This document shows, piece by piece, positions 16,138-24,562 of a DNA stretch of 64,000 nucleotides. Below the pieces are notes generated by a model. The model did not search any database. It saw only the letters and a program-made list of their open reading frames with translations, and had not been told where the DNA came from. How positions within the stretch are numbered: position 1 is the first letter of the stretch; every line of letters begins with the position of its first letter. Source of the DNA: Roseimicrobium gellanilyticum. GTDB lineage: Bacteria; Verrucomicrobiota; Verrucomicrobiia; Verrucomicrobiales; Verrucomicrobiaceae. The DNA is taken from positions 62,001 to 126,000 of the forward strand of contig NZ_QNRR01000010.1 of NCBI RefSeq assembly GCF_003315205.1, given 5' to 3'. The translations under genes and the position numbers were made by a program.

Positions 16138-16704
16138 ATGTCCGCCAATGTCACCATCAAGTCCGCTGAAGAAGCCATGACCAAGGCCGTCGAGCACGCC
16201 ATCCATGAGTTCGCCGCCGTGCGCACCGGGAAGGCCTCGCCCGCTCTGGTGGAAAACATTGACGTACTGGTGCAGAGCTATGGCAGCCACATGAAGCTGA
16301 AGCAGCTCGCCATGATTTCCACCCCGGAAGCCCGTACGATTCGCATCGAACCTTTCGACCCCAGCACTCTCAAGGACATTGAGCGCGCCATCAATGAGTC
16401 CAAGCTGGGCCTCAATCCCGCCGTGGAGGGCAAGCTCGTTCGCCTGCACATCCCCGAGCTCTCCACCGAGCGCCGCCAGCAGCTCGTGAAGACCATCAAG
16501 CAGATGGGTGAGGAGGCCCGCGTGCGCGTGCGCTCCGCCCGCCGCGATGCTCTCGAAACGCTGAAGAAGCAGGAGAAGGACGGCGAAATCACCGAAGACG
16601 ACCTGCGCCGCGGTGAAAAGGAAGTGCAGAACATCACCGACAAGAAGATTGGTGAAATCGACCAGCACCTCGCCTCGAAGGAGAAGGAGCTGATGACGGT
16701 GTAG
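16138..16704 (+). CDS. frr: Ribosome recycling factor
   Basis: Frr, with EF-G, splits the post-termination ribosome. The 188-residue length and sequence fit throughout: FAAVRTGKASPALVENI (domain I helix), DPSTLKDIERAINESKLGLNP in domain II, then the long helices LSTERRQQLVKTIKQMGEEARVRVR and KDGEITEDDLRRGEKEVQ. The start is ATG 16138; longer upstream in-frame sequence is not family-like. The gene is downstream of pyrH. A palindrome-rich repeat element follows 27 nt after its stop. Confidence 0.98.
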   Translation: MSANVTIKSAEEAMTKAVEHAIHEFAAVRTGKASPALVENIDVLVQSYGSHMKLKQLAMISTPEARTIRIEPFDPSTLKDIERAINESKLGLNPAVEGKLVRLHIPELSTERRQQLVKTIKQMGEEARVRVRSARRDALETLKKQEKDGEITEDDLRRGEKEVQNITDKKIGEIDQHLASKEKELMTV

Positions 16705-16730
16705 TGGTGGTGGAAGGGGTGGCAGCCGGT

Positions 16731-16927
16731 GCCGGAGGCCTTGGACTGCGGCAGCCTGCTGCCGCTTTTTAGAAGTGCAGCCTGCTGCACACTTTACAGC
16801 GACGAAGTCGCCTAGCTCTACTCAGTGTATGACGCTAAGGGCAAGCATCATCATCGCCACAGCAGGCTGTGGACTCTTGAAAGCGGCAGCAGGCTGCACG
16901 CAGTCCAGGGCCTTCGGCTCCGGCTGC
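16731..16927. repeat. Multi-palindrome intergenic repeat, copy A
   Basis: An element of about 190 bp with inverted ends (GCCTTGGACTGC at the left, GCAGTCCAGGGC at the right). It contains at least four hairpins built on CAGC(A/C)(T/G)GCTG, such as GTGCAGCCTGCTGCAC and CCACAGCAGGCTGTGG, and a central GACGAAGTC. The same order occurs reversed at 24254-24435, so the two are inverted copies of one element. Reading frames through it are artefacts: they extend the next gene falsely upstream. Confidence 0.85.
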
Positions 16928-16980
16928 ATCGCTACTGGATGGGGATTGTGCCGCCAGATATCCTGAACTCCGTTGTCCCC

Positions 16981-17652
16981 ATGCTCCCCACCGACTACCT
17001 TGACTTCACCCACACGGTGCATCGTGCGCTCTTCGCCGATGGCGAGCCAGTGTGGAGTGCACTGTCGCGCATTGGCAGCTACCTGCAGGCAGAACTGAAG
17101 CCCGCGATCCTGGGCGATGTCTCCCCCAAGGCCACGGTCGGTGAGCAGGTCTTCATTGATGAAGGCGCGGTTGTTGAGGCCAACGCCGTGATCAAAGGTC
17201 CCGCCTGGATTGGACGTGGCAGCCATGTACGCAGTGGCGCGTACATCCGCGAGAACGTCATCGTGGGCGAGAAATGCGTGTTGGGGAACTCGTGTGAATT
17301 CAAAAACTGCGTCCTCTTCGACAATTGTGAGGTGCCGCACTTCAACTACGTGGGCGATGCCATCCTCGGCTACAAGGCCCACCTCGGCGCGGGCGTCATC
17401 CTTTCCAATGTGAAGCTGGATCGCCTGGAAGTGGTCGTCGTGCATGAAGGCCAGCGCATCTCCACCGGCCTGCGCAAGTTCAGCGCCATCATCGGTGACC
17501 ATGCCGAGATAGGCTGCAACAGCGTGGTGAATCCTGGCACCCTGGTAGGCAGGAACACCATCATCTACCCACTCTCCAGCGTGAATGGCGTCATCCCCGC
17601 GAACTCCTTCGTGAAGCTGCGCCAGACGCAGGAGATTGTGCAGCGGAGGTAG
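16981..17652 (+). CDS. Left-handed beta-helix (GlmU C-terminal-like) protein
   Basis: From ATG 16981 the protein has 223 residues; the open frame continues upstream through repeat copy A, which is not coding, and ATG 16939 is a possible alternative. Residues about 40-200 show hexapeptide repeats of the left-handed beta-helix: VGEQVFIDEGAVVEANAVIKG, IGRGSHVRSGAYIRENVIVGE, then YVGDAILGYKAHLGAGVILSN, a loop typical of GlmU acetyltransferase halves and related sugar nucleotidyltransferases. The pyrophosphorylase half is absent. It may acetylate an amino sugar or act as a carbonic-anhydrase-like or nucleotidyltransferase accessory. An N-terminal Tyr-Phe-Thr-His segment (PTDYLDFTHTVHRALF) is not from the helix. 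Confidence 0.8.
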   Translation: MLPTDYLDFTHTVHRALFADGEPVWSALSRIGSYLQAELKPAILGDVSPKATVGEQVFIDEGAVVEANAVIKGPAWIGRGSHVRSGAYIRENVIVGEKCVLGNSCEFKNCVLFDNCEVPHFNYVGDAILGYKAHLGAGVILSNVKLDRLEVVVVHEGQRISTGLRKFSAIIGDHAEIGCNSVVNPGTLVGRNTIIYPLSSVNGVIPANSFVKLRQTQEIVQRR

Positions 17653-17799
17653 GACCTTCCTCCAAGGAGCATTCCGAGCGCGAACAAAAGGGCGACCGAT
17701 GTTGCCGCCGTTCCCGGCAGAGCCTCAGGGTAAGCGACGGGAGCGCCTCACCTTTTCCCTTGCCGCGTGCTTCGCATTCATGGCAGCATCGTCGCCGCC

Positions 17800-19878
17800 A
17801 TGCACAAACTCCTCCCTCATTTCCTGTGCGTCTTTGCTCTTGGTGCCGTGTGCTGTCTTCCTCTGACAGGGGCTGCTCAAGAGACCAAGCCAGCAACCTC
17901 AACGCCTGTCCAGGCGGACCCTCAAGCATGGACGGTGAAGGTGTACCGCTATCCCTCGGAAGCACTCGTGGACGGCTTCCTTGTGCGTGAGCGCGGGCAG
18001 CTCGCCGCGCCACCCATGCCGAAAGCGGACGCGAGTGAGGCGGAGATTCTAACCTTCCTCCGTCGCAGCAGTGATGTGGTCACGCAGCATCTGCGTTTCG
18101 AGACAGTCATCCTGCCCAAGGGCTCACTCGCTGCCTTTGACCCGGTGAACCAAACCCTGGTCGTGCGCACCACCAATGCCATGCACGAACGCATCGCCTC
18201 CATGTCGGCGAGCTATGTGGCGAAGCTTCCGCTGTACCTGACCTTCGGCATTCGCGTGATGGAGGCCGATGGCGCGGTGCTGCGCGAGGAGGTGAAGAAG
18301 TGCGCCACGCTCGCGGATCATGCCGCCACCGTAAAGCGTCTGGAGGAACTCGTGGGTCAGGGCAAGGCCAAGCATCTCAATGCTCTGCGGGTTGATACCC
18401 GCAGCGGACAGCGCGCCAAAATCCAGCGTACCCTGAATCGCACCTATCCCACGGAGTACTCCTTGGAAGATAAGGACCAGGTGAGCGTGGTGAAGGAGAT
18501 GCGCCCTGTGGGACCCATCTTTGAAGTGGACCCCGTGATCGGACCGGATGGAGCCACCATTGATGTGAATCTTGCCTTCGACTATCACCATGCGCCACCC
18601 ACCTTGCGCTGGGAGCCCGCGGGTCAGCAGGGTGCGCGCAGCATCGAGTCTCAGGTCATCGACTTTCACACCACGAAGGCCACCTTTGCCACCACCATGC
18701 TCAGCGGCATGACGCGCATGATTCACGTGTGGAAACCGGAGACGTCCTTCGGCGTGCCCGCCACGGATGTGATGCAGGCCGCCTTTCTGAAGAGCGACAT
18801 AGTCTCCGTGCTGCCCGCGCTGGACAATCGGGTGGAAACACTTCTGAAAGCACATGGAGAAAAAGTTGAGCCCCTGCCCAAGGGGCCTCCCACGGAGCCC
18901 TCGGACCTCCCGCCGGGCATGATTCTGCGCAGCTTCCGTGTGCCTGTGACCTTCCTTTCCGCGGCTGCCTCCGGAGAGTCAGCCGCCCCGGCTGCCCCTG
19001 CGGATCCCTTTGCTGCGGCCGGAGCCATGGCGAGTGAGCCACGCATCAGCGTGCGCATCACCGCCCTGGAAATTCTCAAGTCCCAGGGCATCAACTTCCC
19101 TGCGGGTTCCTCCGCCAACTTCAATCCCGCCACTGGCGAATTGATTGTGCGGAACACGCCGGAAAATATGGCCGCGCTGGAGAAATACATCGGCGAGATC
19201 ACCTCGTACTCGCCCCGGGTGCTGGTCAGCACGATCCACATCATCCAGGCGGATGGCGCGACGCTGCGGAAGCTGGAGGCTGATACCGCCACCATCTCCG
19301 ACCATAGTGCCGCGTGGGCAGGCGTGGAGAAGGACATTGCAGCAGGCAAGGTGAAGTCCTTGCGCACGGCCCGGCTCGAGACTCGCAGCGGTCAGCGTGC
19401 GAGCTTCGATGTCATCCATGAGCATCTCTATGTGACCGGGGTGGACGTTTCGTCGAATTCCTCCCAAAGCGGCGGCAAGGAAGGTGAGAAGACCGTAGTG
19501 CATGTCCACGGGAATGGCAGTGTCTCCCAAGCTCCTTCCTATGAGATGGAACCCGTGGGCGTGCGCTTCGAGCTGGATCCTGTGATTGGTCCCGATGGTA
19601 AAACCATCGACCTCAACTTCGACCTCAAATATGACTACGCCGCGCCGGTGCTGCGTCGTGATACGTTGGAAGTGACCGAGAAGCTCTTGCGTTATCCCAC
19701 GAGCGGCACGGATTTCCACAAGGCGGAAGTCACCACTGCCCTCACCATGCATGACGGCTCCGCTCGCTTGATGGGCATCTGGAAGCCTGAAGGCACAGAG
19801 GAGTTCGACAAGGCAGATATCATGCAGGCTGCCTTTATCCGCGTGAATCTGGTTGCAGTCGTGCCGGACAAAAAGTGA
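17800..19878 (+). CDS. Exported protein with internal duplication
   Basis: From ATG 17800 it has 692 residues with a signal peptide (PHFLCVFALGAVCCLPLTGAAQ). A GTG at 17767 would add 11 residues. Two copies of one unit of about 300 residues follow. Copy 1 contains LVVRTTNAMHERIASM, VDTRSGQRAKIQRTLNRTY and PIFEVDPVIGPDGATIDVN; copy 2 contains LIVRNTPENMAALEKY, LETRSGQRASFDVIHEHLY and VRFELDPVIGPDGKTIDLN. The LxVRxTxxxxxxI step resembles the N-domains of secretins, and DPVIGPDGxTIDxN resembles the start of a secretin barrel, but no full barrel follows. It is probably an envelope protein derived from a secretin-type module; function unknown. Confidence 0.8.
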   Translation: MHKLLPHFLCVFALGAVCCLPLTGAAQETKPATSTPVQADPQAWTVKVYRYPSEALVDGFLVRERGQLAAPPMPKADASEAEILTFLRRSSDVVTQHLRFETVILPKGSLAAFDPVNQTLVVRTTNAMHERIASMSASYVAKLPLYLTFGIRVMEADGAVLREEVKKCATLADHAATVKRLEELVGQGKAKHLNALRVDTRSGQRAKIQRTLNRTYPTEYSLEDKDQVSVVKEMRPVGPIFEVDPVIGPDGATIDVNLAFDYHHAPPTLRWEPAGQQGARSIESQVIDFHTTKATFATTMLSGMTRMIHVWKPETSFGVPATDVMQAAFLKSDIVSVLPALDNRVETLLKAHGEKVEPLPKGPPTEPSDLPPGMILRSFRVPVTFLSAAASGESAAPAAPADPFAAAGAMASEPRISVRITALEILKSQGINFPAGSSANFNPATGELIVRNTPENMAALEKYIGEITSYSPRVLVSTIHIIQADGATLRKLEADTATISDHSAAWAGVEKDIAAGKVKSLRTARLETRSGQRASFDVIHEHLYVTGVDVSSNSSQSGGKEGEKTVVHVHGNGSVSQAPSYEMEPVGVRFELDPVIGPDGKTIDLNFDLKYDYAAPVLRRDTLEVTEKLLRYPTSGTDFHKAEVTTALTMHDGSARLMGIWKPEGTEEFDKADIMQAAFIRVNLVAVVPDKK

Positions 19879-19881
19879 CCG

Positions 19882-19906
19882 AGAAGCTGCCTACGTGCTT
19901 CTTTTT
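19882..19906 (+). terminator. Weak intrinsic terminator after the duplicated exported protein
   Basis: AGAAGC pairs with GCTTCT over a 9-nt loop and runs into five Ts (19902-19906), only 4 nt after the stop at 19878. The stem is short, so strength is uncertain. Confidence 0.45.
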
Positions 19907-19979
19907 GCGGCCATTCCCCAGCGATGGAGCGCCATCGCGTATGACTTCCTCTTGCGCATTGTCCCATCGAGCAAAATAG

Positions 19980-20036
19980 GGCAACAACGAGACCATGGTG
20001 GTTGTTGCCAATGTTAACAAATTTGTTAATATTGGC
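19980..20036. promoter_or_regulatory. Two adjoining dyads ahead of the AraC-type regulator
   Basis: Dyad 1 is GGCAACAAC-N12-GTTGTTGCC (19980-20009). Dyad 2 is a 30-bp palindrome with one mismatch, GCCAAT-g-TTAACAAATTTGTTAA-t-ATTGGC (20007-20036). The 16-bp core at 20014-20029 is perfect. Dyad 2 ends two bases before the ATG at 20039. No T-run follows, so these are probably operators and not a terminator. Autoregulation by the adjacent protein is a natural guess, though AraC proteins usually prefer asymmetric sites, so a different dimeric regulator is possible. Confidence 0.65.
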
Positions 20037-20038
20037 AC

Positions 20039-20440
20039 ATGGATCCACCGACCAACCCTGTGACGTGTGCAGGGACCCTCGCCAGACAGATGATCGATGC
20101 TGACATCGTGAATCCTCCTTCCCTGAGCGAGATCGCCATGGCTGCGGGGTTGAGTCCATTCCAGATGAGCCGCCTCTTCTACAGGGTGAATGGCGTCTCC
20201 ATCCCGGAATACATCCGCCGCCTCCGGGTGGATGCCGCGGAGGAATTGCTCAAGTCGACCCAGCTCAATATCGGCGAGGTCGCTGTGCGTGTGGGGTACA
20301 AGAGCATGGCTGCCTTCTCCCGGGCCTTCCTGCGTGAGCGTGGAAAAAATCCCAGCGCCCTGCGTCGTGACGACTCGGACATCATGCACCTCCGCCGCAC
20401 GGCCAGCGGCAGGCTGGAGGACGTTGTCACCCGGGCTTAG
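20039..20440 (+). CDS. Stand-alone AraC-type DNA-binding protein
   Basis: A protein of 133 residues made almost only of the AraC double helix-turn-helix. First HTH: SLSEIAMAAGLSPFQMSRLFYR; second: LNIGEVAVRVGYKSMAAFSRAFL, preceded by the linking VSIPEYIRRLRVDAAEELL. There is no ligand or dimerisation domain, so it is MarA/SoxS-sized and likely binds as a monomer, with activity set by its own level. ATG 20039 lies directly against the 30-bp palindrome, leaving no room for a ribosome-binding site; either the message is leaderless or a later start is used. Targets are unknown. Confidence 0.88.
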   Translation: MDPPTNPVTCAGTLARQMIDADIVNPPSLSEIAMAAGLSPFQMSRLFYRVNGVSIPEYIRRLRVDAAEELLKSTQLNIGEVAVRVGYKSMAAFSRAFLRERGKNPSALRRDDSDIMHLRRTASGRLEDVVTRA

Positions 20441-20522
20441 CTGACCTTGCTTGGCCCTTCTCACTACGGCTCGTTCGCATTCAGGTGCTTGACGATTCTG
20501 CTTTCGCAGCGTCATTTGCCCC

Positions 20523-20918
20523 ATGCAATGCCAGTCAAGTGAGCATGACGAATTGGCGTTCAACGGTACGCGGGCATTCTATCGACCCCGTGGCGTCATC
20601 AGTCCTTTCCTATTGGTGGATCTGCTCGCGTATGTGCTGCAGGACGTGCGGGCAAAAGGGCGCAAGGAACTGCTCCTCAACCTCTCCGGCATCACCGGCT
20701 TCGACTCGCCTGACACCACCTTTCGTCGCTGGGCCGTGAAGCGCTGGGCCCGGGCCGCCGCCGGCGACATACGCGTGGCCTTCGTCCTGCGGCCGGAGTA
20801 CATCTGCCCCGAGCGCACCGGTATCGTCGTCGCAGCCGAGGAAGGCCTGCATGCCCACGTCTGCTCCAACGAGCACGAAGCCCTGGAGTGGCTCAATGTG
20901 TGGCACCGGTTGATGTAA
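20523..20918 (+). CDS. STAS-like small protein
   Basis: 131 residues, no signal peptide. The alternating pattern RAFYRPRGVISPFLLVDLLAYVLQDVR, KELLLNLSGITGFDSPDT, IRVAFVLRPEYICPE and NEHEALEWL is what STAS or SpoIIAA-like folds look like: beta strand, helix, strand with NLSGITGFDSP in the place of the phosphorylated serine loop, then helix. This family includes anti-anti-sigma factors, but many members only sense or bind lipids. No partner kinase is nearby. The assignment rests on pattern and not on a strong signature. Confidence 0.6.
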   Translation: MQCQSSEHDELAFNGTRAFYRPRGVISPFLLVDLLAYVLQDVRAKGRKELLLNLSGITGFDSPDTTFRRWAVKRWARAAAGDIRVAFVLRPEYICPERTGIVVAAEEGLHAHVCSNEHEALEWLNVWHRLM

Positions 20919-21005
20919 AGCCGCGGGCCCGTGGAGCTTTGACACGCCCAGTGGTGTCACCCATCATCAAGGTGATAAGAAGCTCCTCCAGAGAGGTTCC
21001 AAGTC

Positions 21006-21413
21006 ATGTCGCACCATCCTTCCGAAACCAGCAGCAACTCAATCGTAGTTCCTGCTGTCGAGAACCCACGCGGGGTGCGTTTGCGAGGCTTGGCGAGACT
21101 GATGCTCTCCCTGCTCGGGATGGGGGCCGTCGGACTCCTCATTTGGTTCTTTGCCGGAGAGCAACCGAGTGTGCGCCCCAAATTCATGTCCATGACGCTC
21201 GCTGCCATTCCCGGGTGCTATGCATTGATTGGCATCGCGGAAATCGTGAGCGGTTTGTCCTATAACGAGATGAGTCGGCGCTGGGATCGCCTGCCTCGTC
21301 CGCAGCGAATTGCGTTGAACATCTTCCTGCTGCTGCTGGCCATCTTCACCATCATTCCCTTCTTCGTAGGCGTGGTGCTTCCCCTGGTGCGACCGTACTC
21401 GTCTGGAGGTTAG
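21006..21413 (+). CDS. Small membrane protein, first of a paralogous pair
   Basis: 135 residues with three hydrophobic helices (about 35-52, 58-80 and 103-127). A GAGAGG sequence about 9 nt before ATG 21006 is one of the few clear ribosome-binding sites in the window. IPGCYALIGIAEIVSGLSYNEMSRRWDRLPRPQR lines up with IPGAYALLGIIEAITGIPYGQLARRWDNLKGWQR in the next gene, so the two are tandem duplicates that have since diverged. Function unknown. Confidence 0.75.
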   Translation: MSHHPSETSSNSIVVPAVENPRGVRLRGLARLMLSLLGMGAVGLLIWFFAGEQPSVRPKFMSMTLAAIPGCYALIGIAEIVSGLSYNEMSRRWDRLPRPQRIALNIFLLLLAIFTIIPFFVGVVLPLVRPYSSGG

Positions 21414-21527
21414 GCCTCCGGCTTGACGGTGGATGATGGGCCTCTGGCCTGTCGATCACCGCTACACCACACGGCATCGCCGTTTTTAACGTGATGCTGT
21501 GTGGAATACATGCGAAAACTCCCCTGA

Positions 21528-21917
21528 ATGCCGGACAAACTCCCCAATACGTTACAGCAAATCGACGCTGAACTCGTCTCCCAGAGCCATGCAGGGGCTC
21601 GGCGCACGGGATTGGTGCGGCTGTTCTTCGGCGGTGCAGGCACGCTGGTAGTGGCAGCAGTGTTGTGGTTCCTCGCGAAAAAGGGATACCAGCCCAATCC
21701 GATAACCATGATGATGGCTGCCATCCCCGGAGCTTATGCCCTACTGGGCATCATCGAAGCCATCACCGGCATCCCTTATGGTCAACTCGCCCGTCGGTGG
21801 GACAATCTCAAAGGCTGGCAGCGTGGTGTCTACGGCACGGGTATTGTGCTGGTGGCCATGATATTCATCTTCCTCATGATGGTCGGTGTCGTAATACCAC
21901 TGCTGTATCCGTCGTGA
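21528..21917 (+). CDS. Small membrane protein, second of a paralogous pair
   Basis: 129 residues with the same three-helix layout as the gene before it and the same central motif AIPGAYALLGIIEAITG-x-x-YGQLARRWD. The N-terminal 25 residues are soluble. The 114-nt spacer includes no repeat. Tandem paralogues of this sort may form a hetero-oligomer, but nothing in the sequence shows what it does. Confidence 0.75.
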   Translation: MPDKLPNTLQQIDAELVSQSHAGARRTGLVRLFFGGAGTLVVAAVLWFLAKKGYQPNPITMMMAAIPGAYALLGIIEAITGIPYGQLARRWDNLKGWQRGVYGTGIVLVAMIFIFLMMVGVVIPLLYPS

Positions 21918-21949
21918 ACGTTGCAGTAGAGGTATGTGCAATCATCCAA

Positions 21950-21976
21950 AGGGCAGCATGGCGCTGCCCTTGTTCT
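21950..21976. terminator. Hairpin terminator between convergent genes
   Basis: AAGGGCAGC pairs perfectly with GCTGCCCTT (21950-21958 with 21964-21972) over a 5-nt loop, followed by GTTCTTC. It lies between the plus-strand stop at 21917 and the minus-strand stop at 21994. Confidence 0.65.
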
Positions 21977-21993
21977 TCTGCCTGTTTTGAACA

Positions 21994-24114
21994 CTACGCC
22001 AGCCCCGCGCGCGCCAGCAGCGCGTTCGGATCCGGATCGCGTCCCATGAAGTCGCGGAACAACTTCGCGGGGTCTTCGCTGTTGCCCTTGCTCAGGATGT
22101 TATCACGGAGGGCGCGGCCGACCTTGGGGTTGAGCACGCCTTCGTGCTGGAAGCGGGTGAAGGCATCGGCATCGAGCACTTCGGCCCACTTGTAGCTGTA
22201 GTAGCTGGCGGCGTAGCCCACGGGGCTGCTGAAGAGGTGGCCAAAGCGGCGTGCCATGCTCGGGGGCTCGGTGTTCGTGGGGAAGATATAGTCCTTCAGC
22301 AGGGTGCGGCCCAGGCGGTCGAGGTCGGCGTTTTCGTCGGTGGAGTGGTTGATGTGCAGTTCCAGGTCCAGCTTGCCGAAGCTGAGCTGGCGCATCATGG
22401 ACACGGCGCTCATGTAGTTGCGCGCATTGATGAGTTTCTTGAACAGGTCATCCGGGATGGGCGCGCCGGTCTCGTTGTGCTTCGCAAAGAAGTCCAGGCT
22501 TTCGCGCTCCCAGCAGAAGTTCTCCATGAGCTGGCTGGGCAGCTCCACGAAGTCCCAGGCCACATTCACGCCATTCAGCGAGGGCACGGGCACATTGCCA
22601 AAAAGTTGGTGGATGAGATGTCCAAACTCATGGAAGATGGTGCACACCTCGTCATGCGTGAGCAGAGCAGGCTTGCCATCCACAGGAGGCGTCATGTTGC
22701 CGCAGATGAGGCCCAGGTGCGGGCGGCGGTCGCGCTCACCGTTGGGCGGCCAGCCCCCCTTCAGGTAGTTCATCCACGCGCCGCTGCGCTTTGAGTCACG
22801 CGGATGCCAGTCGGCATAAAAGCCACCGATGAGCACGCCGTCGGCATTGCGCATGTCGAAGAATTTCACCTCAGGATGCCACACTTCCACCGCCCCGGAC
22901 TCCGCAGGTGCAGCGGGAGTTTCGCTGCCGCTGCCATCACCCACTGCCGTGAACGTGGTCTGGCGCTCGGCGATGCGCACATCGAAGAGTTTCTCCGCGA
23001 TACGGAACATACCACTGAGCACGCCATCCACGGGGAAGTAGGGACGCAGTTCCTCGTGATCAAAATCATAGCGCTCATGCCGGCGCTTCTCGCTCCAGTA
23101 GGCGACCTCCCACGGCTCCAGCAGGCGCACGTCAGTGTTCGTCTTGTCCGCGCGATACTCTTGCAGGTCCACGATTTCGCGGTCGAAGGCGGACTTGACC
23201 TTGCGATGCAGGTCTTCGGTGAAGGTGAGCGCGGTGCGGCCCGTCTTGGCCATGCGGCGCTCGAGGATGTAATCGGCGAACTGGGGCTTGCCCAGCAGCG
23301 TGGCCTTCTCATGGCGCAGGCGCAGGATTTGCCACACGAGCGCGGTGTTGTCGTACTTGTCGCCGCGGCCCACAGTGCCATTGCCTTCCCACACGCGCTT
23401 GCGCAGGGAATCGTCCTCCGCGTGTTCCATCACCGGGATGAGTGACGGCGCCTTCAGCGTGAAACGGTACTTCGGAGCCTCGGGTGTACCGAGACCCTTC
23501 GCGGCGGCATCGGCCTTCGCAGCGTCGATGGCGCTTTGCGGCAGACCCTTGAGCTGGGCCACGTCGTCGATGACCATGTCCCACGCGTTGGTGGAGTCGA
23601 GTACGTTCTCCGAGTACTTCTGCGTGGCCTGGGAGAGTTCGGCCTCGATTTCCTCCAAACGCTTCTTCTTGGCAGGTGGCAGCTCTGCCCCGTGTTGGCG
23701 GAACCACGCGAGCAATTCATCCACCGCACGACGCTGGGTACCCGTAAGGTCACGCGCTTCCTGCGTCTTGCTGTAGGTGAGCACGAGGTCCCAGAGATGC
23801 TCATCGAGCGGGATCTTCGCAAAGAAGGCGCTCACCTTGGGCAGCATCTTGTTGTGCGCTTCGCGCAGCTCTGGGCCGTTGCACACGGAGTCCAGGTGGG
23901 TCACGAGGCCCCACGATTCATTGAGCTCACGAAGGGCGTCTTCATACCCCATGATCACGCTTTCAAAGGAGAGGCGGCCACGGTCCTGATTCACCACCTC
24001 CGCCAGCTTCTGCTCCGCGCGCTCCAGCGCGAGGGTGATGTCTGCCTCCACCGCAGCGGGTGCGAGGGTGGACCAGCGGACATGGAAGGACTCGTCGAGG
24101 TAGGGATGGGACAT
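21994..24114 (-). CDS. M3 family zinc metallopeptidase (oligopeptidase A/Dcp type)
   Basis: From ATG 24114 the protein has 706 residues, the usual length for oligopeptidase A or peptidyl-dipeptidase Dcp; a TTG at 24129 would add five. The zinc motif HEFGHLIHQLFG is at about residue 495, with the third zinc ligand expected in the downstream segment NFCWERESLDF (E). Other family hallmarks: CGNMTPPVDGKPALLTHDEVCTIF before the zinc site, and SYYSYKWAEVLDADAF plus FRDFMGRDPDPNALL near the end. No signal peptide, so it is cytoplasmic and degrades short peptides, including cleaved signal peptides. It is one gene between a membrane-protein pair and serA. Confidence 0.95.
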   Translation of the reverse strand: MSHPYLDESFHVRWSTLAPAAVEADITLALERAEQKLAEVVNQDRGRLSFESVIMGYEDALRELNESWGLVTHLDSVCNGPELREAHNKMLPKVSAFFAKIPLDEHLWDLVLTYSKTQEARDLTGTQRRAVDELLAWFRQHGAELPPAKKKRLEEIEAELSQATQKYSENVLDSTNAWDMVIDDVAQLKGLPQSAIDAAKADAAAKGLGTPEAPKYRFTLKAPSLIPVMEHAEDDSLRKRVWEGNGTVGRGDKYDNTALVWQILRLRHEKATLLGKPQFADYILERRMAKTGRTALTFTEDLHRKVKSAFDREIVDLQEYRADKTNTDVRLLEPWEVAYWSEKRRHERYDFDHEELRPYFPVDGVLSGMFRIAEKLFDVRIAERQTTFTAVGDGSGSETPAAPAESGAVEVWHPEVKFFDMRNADGVLIGGFYADWHPRDSKRSGAWMNYLKGGWPPNGERDRRPHLGLICGNMTPPVDGKPALLTHDEVCTIFHEFGHLIHQLFGNVPVPSLNGVNVAWDFVELPSQLMENFCWERESLDFFAKHNETGAPIPDDLFKKLINARNYMSAVSMMRQLSFGKLDLELHINHSTDENADLDRLGRTLLKDYIFPTNTEPPSMARRFGHLFSSPVGYAASYYSYKWAEVLDADAFTRFQHEGVLNPKVGRALRDNILSKGNSEDPAKLFRDFMGRDPDPNALLARAGLA

Positions 24115-24253
24115 GGCAGAAGAGGACAAGAAAGGCTACGAGCGTGAAGGATTTGGGGAAGCGAAGGAAGAAAAATGAAGCGGCGGGTGAATCAATGAGG
24201 GAGCGAGTCCACGGTGGGAAGGTTGGAGTGAGCCTTGAGACCCGAACCGCAGG

Positions 24254-24435
24254 GAGCCGAAGGCCTTGGACTGCGTGCAGCCTGCTGCCGCTTTCCAGAG
24301 TCCACAGCCTGCTGTGGCGATGGTGACTCACTCTGGTGAGGTGGCGTGTCCTGAAGGTTTGGCGACTTCGTCGCTAGGATTCGTGCAGCAGGCTGCACTG
24401 CGAGAAAGCGGCAGCAGGCTGCCGCAGTCCAAGGC
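24254..24435. repeat. Multi-palindrome intergenic repeat, copy B (inverted)
   Basis: This is the reverse-oriented partner of copy A at 16731-16927. The terminal arms GCCTTGGACTGC and GCAGTCCAAGGC are about 170 bp apart, with hairpins CCACAGCCTGCTGTGG and GTGCAGCAGGCTGCAC inside and GACTTCGTCGCTAG between. Frames read through both copies give the same peptide (HRHSRLWTLESGSRLHAVQ), showing close DNA identity. The rest of the 24115-24562 gap shows no gene. Confidence 0.85.
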
Positions 24436-24562
24436 GCTTCGCGCAAAGTGAGGCGAGCCATATCACTCCCTTCGTGGGGGCAACTCTGCCCCCACTTCTG
24501 GAAGTGGCGTGCGGCATCTGGAGATGAACGCAGCGCTGTGGCTTTCAAGGCAGCCTCCGGAT

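Noticed and set aside
16825-16980. N-terminal extension of the left-handed beta-helix protein
   Set aside because: The sequence is repeat copy A; the same peptide (HRHSRLWTLESGSRLHAVQ) is read from copy B, so it is not coding.
20014-20029. Possible intrinsic terminator
   Set aside because: A perfect AT-rich palindrome without a T-run and placed just before a start codon; an operator is more likely.
24240-24440. Possible CRISPR or tandem-repeat array
   Set aside because: The repeats are palindromes facing each other with no regular spacers, and the same order occurs elsewhere inverted; no cas genes.
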